5,201 bases of DNA from Bacilli bacterium (GTDB lineage Bacteria; Bacillota_I; Bacilli_A; RFN20; CAG-826). Location: assembly GCA_017531065.1 (NCBI GenBank), contig JAFXLR010000063.1:1-5201 (forward strand), given 5' to 3'. The first letter of the stretch is position 1, and each line of letters begins with the position of its first letter. Positions 5,160 to 5,201 of the stretch are shown one piece after another. The notes below the pieces were generated by a model. The model was not told the DNA's origin. It searched no databases and worked only from the letters and a program-made list of their open reading frames with translations. Position numbers and translations under genes: made by a program.

Positions 5160-5199
5160 CATCCACATACTGGCGCAAGGTAGCGTTGAGCGGCACGGT
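5092..5199 (-). CDS. CBS-domain fragment, probably from a ClC-type chloride channel (foreign to the rest of the window)
   Basis: On the minus strand from 5199 downwards, 36 codons are open and give a CBS-domain pattern: TVPLNATLRQYVDVI, then CKRNIFVVVDD, then KFVGL. The order polar-P-x-x-A/M-T-L, helix, R-N-x-F-x-V-V-D, short loop, F-V-G-L is the first helix and two strands of a CBS motif. The RNIF..VVD form is what I associate with the C-terminal CBS pairs of ClC chloride channels in Bacteroidota; that taxon is from memory and not checked. Codons lean to GC-ending forms (CTG, GTG, CGC, GAC), and 58 of the 104 bases from 5098 on are G or C, richer than the neighbours. Both ends are missing: the gene runs off the window upstream and meets Rex coding sequence at about 5092-5097. 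Other CBS proteins (IMPDH, MgtE, GlnQ-like) are possible. Confidence 0.55.
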
Positions 5200-5201
5200 G
5201 C

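Overview
The window looks like a piece of a gut-type, uncultured Firmicutes (Bacilli-like) genome, probably from a metagenomic assembly. I infer this from moderate GC, sigma-A-type promoter boxes (TTTACA-17-TATAAT before rex), classical intrinsic terminators, one strong AGGAGG ribosome binding site, and gene content: Rex, a BmrU/DagK-type lipid kinase, PlsC, a TPM-domain membrane protein and a GT4 glycosyltransferase. The lineage is inferred from family resemblance only.

Layout, left to right. (1) Positions 1-352 hold the 3' end of a RelB-type antitoxin gene and a complete RelE-type toxin gene, overlapping by ATGA. A bidirectional terminator (about 356-392) separates them from the next unit, which runs the other way. 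(2) Positions 398-2100 on the minus strand are a two-gene phospholipid operon. A PlsC-family acyltransferase gene comes first and a diacylglycerol-kinase-family lipid kinase gene second, again overlapping by ATGA, with the kinase SD embedded in the last plsC codons. (3) A 214-bp divergent intergenic region carries a 7-4-7 inverted repeat and a TATAAT box facing right. (4) Positions 2315-3331 encode a TPM-like membrane protein with an unusual Gly/His/Phe repeat at its N-terminus and a zinc ribbon at its C-terminus, followed by a terminator. (5) Positions 3458-4723 encode a GT4 glycosyltransferase with a Lys-rich amphipathic tail. A 16-bp perfect palindrome lies upstream and a terminator downstream. 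(6) From 4812 the 5' half of rex begins behind a near-consensus promoter flanked by AATCGGTA repeats.

The kinase and PlsC can both feed the phosphatidic acid pool. The GT4 enzyme could use diacylglycerol or another membrane acceptor, so the centre of the window has a membrane-lipid and envelope theme. That link is inference, because the genes are in separate transcription units.

The most notable observation is at the right edge. The Rex protein is normal through its GxGxLG NAD-binding motif and then stops matching Rex at about 5092-5097. From there to the window end, the minus strand reads as part of a CBS domain of the kind found at the C-terminus of bacterial ClC chloride channels, in a more GC-rich codon style. 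This is most simply an assembly or library chimera at a contig end, with a real rearrangement as the alternative. I found no new defence, CRISPR, phage or RNA-based system.
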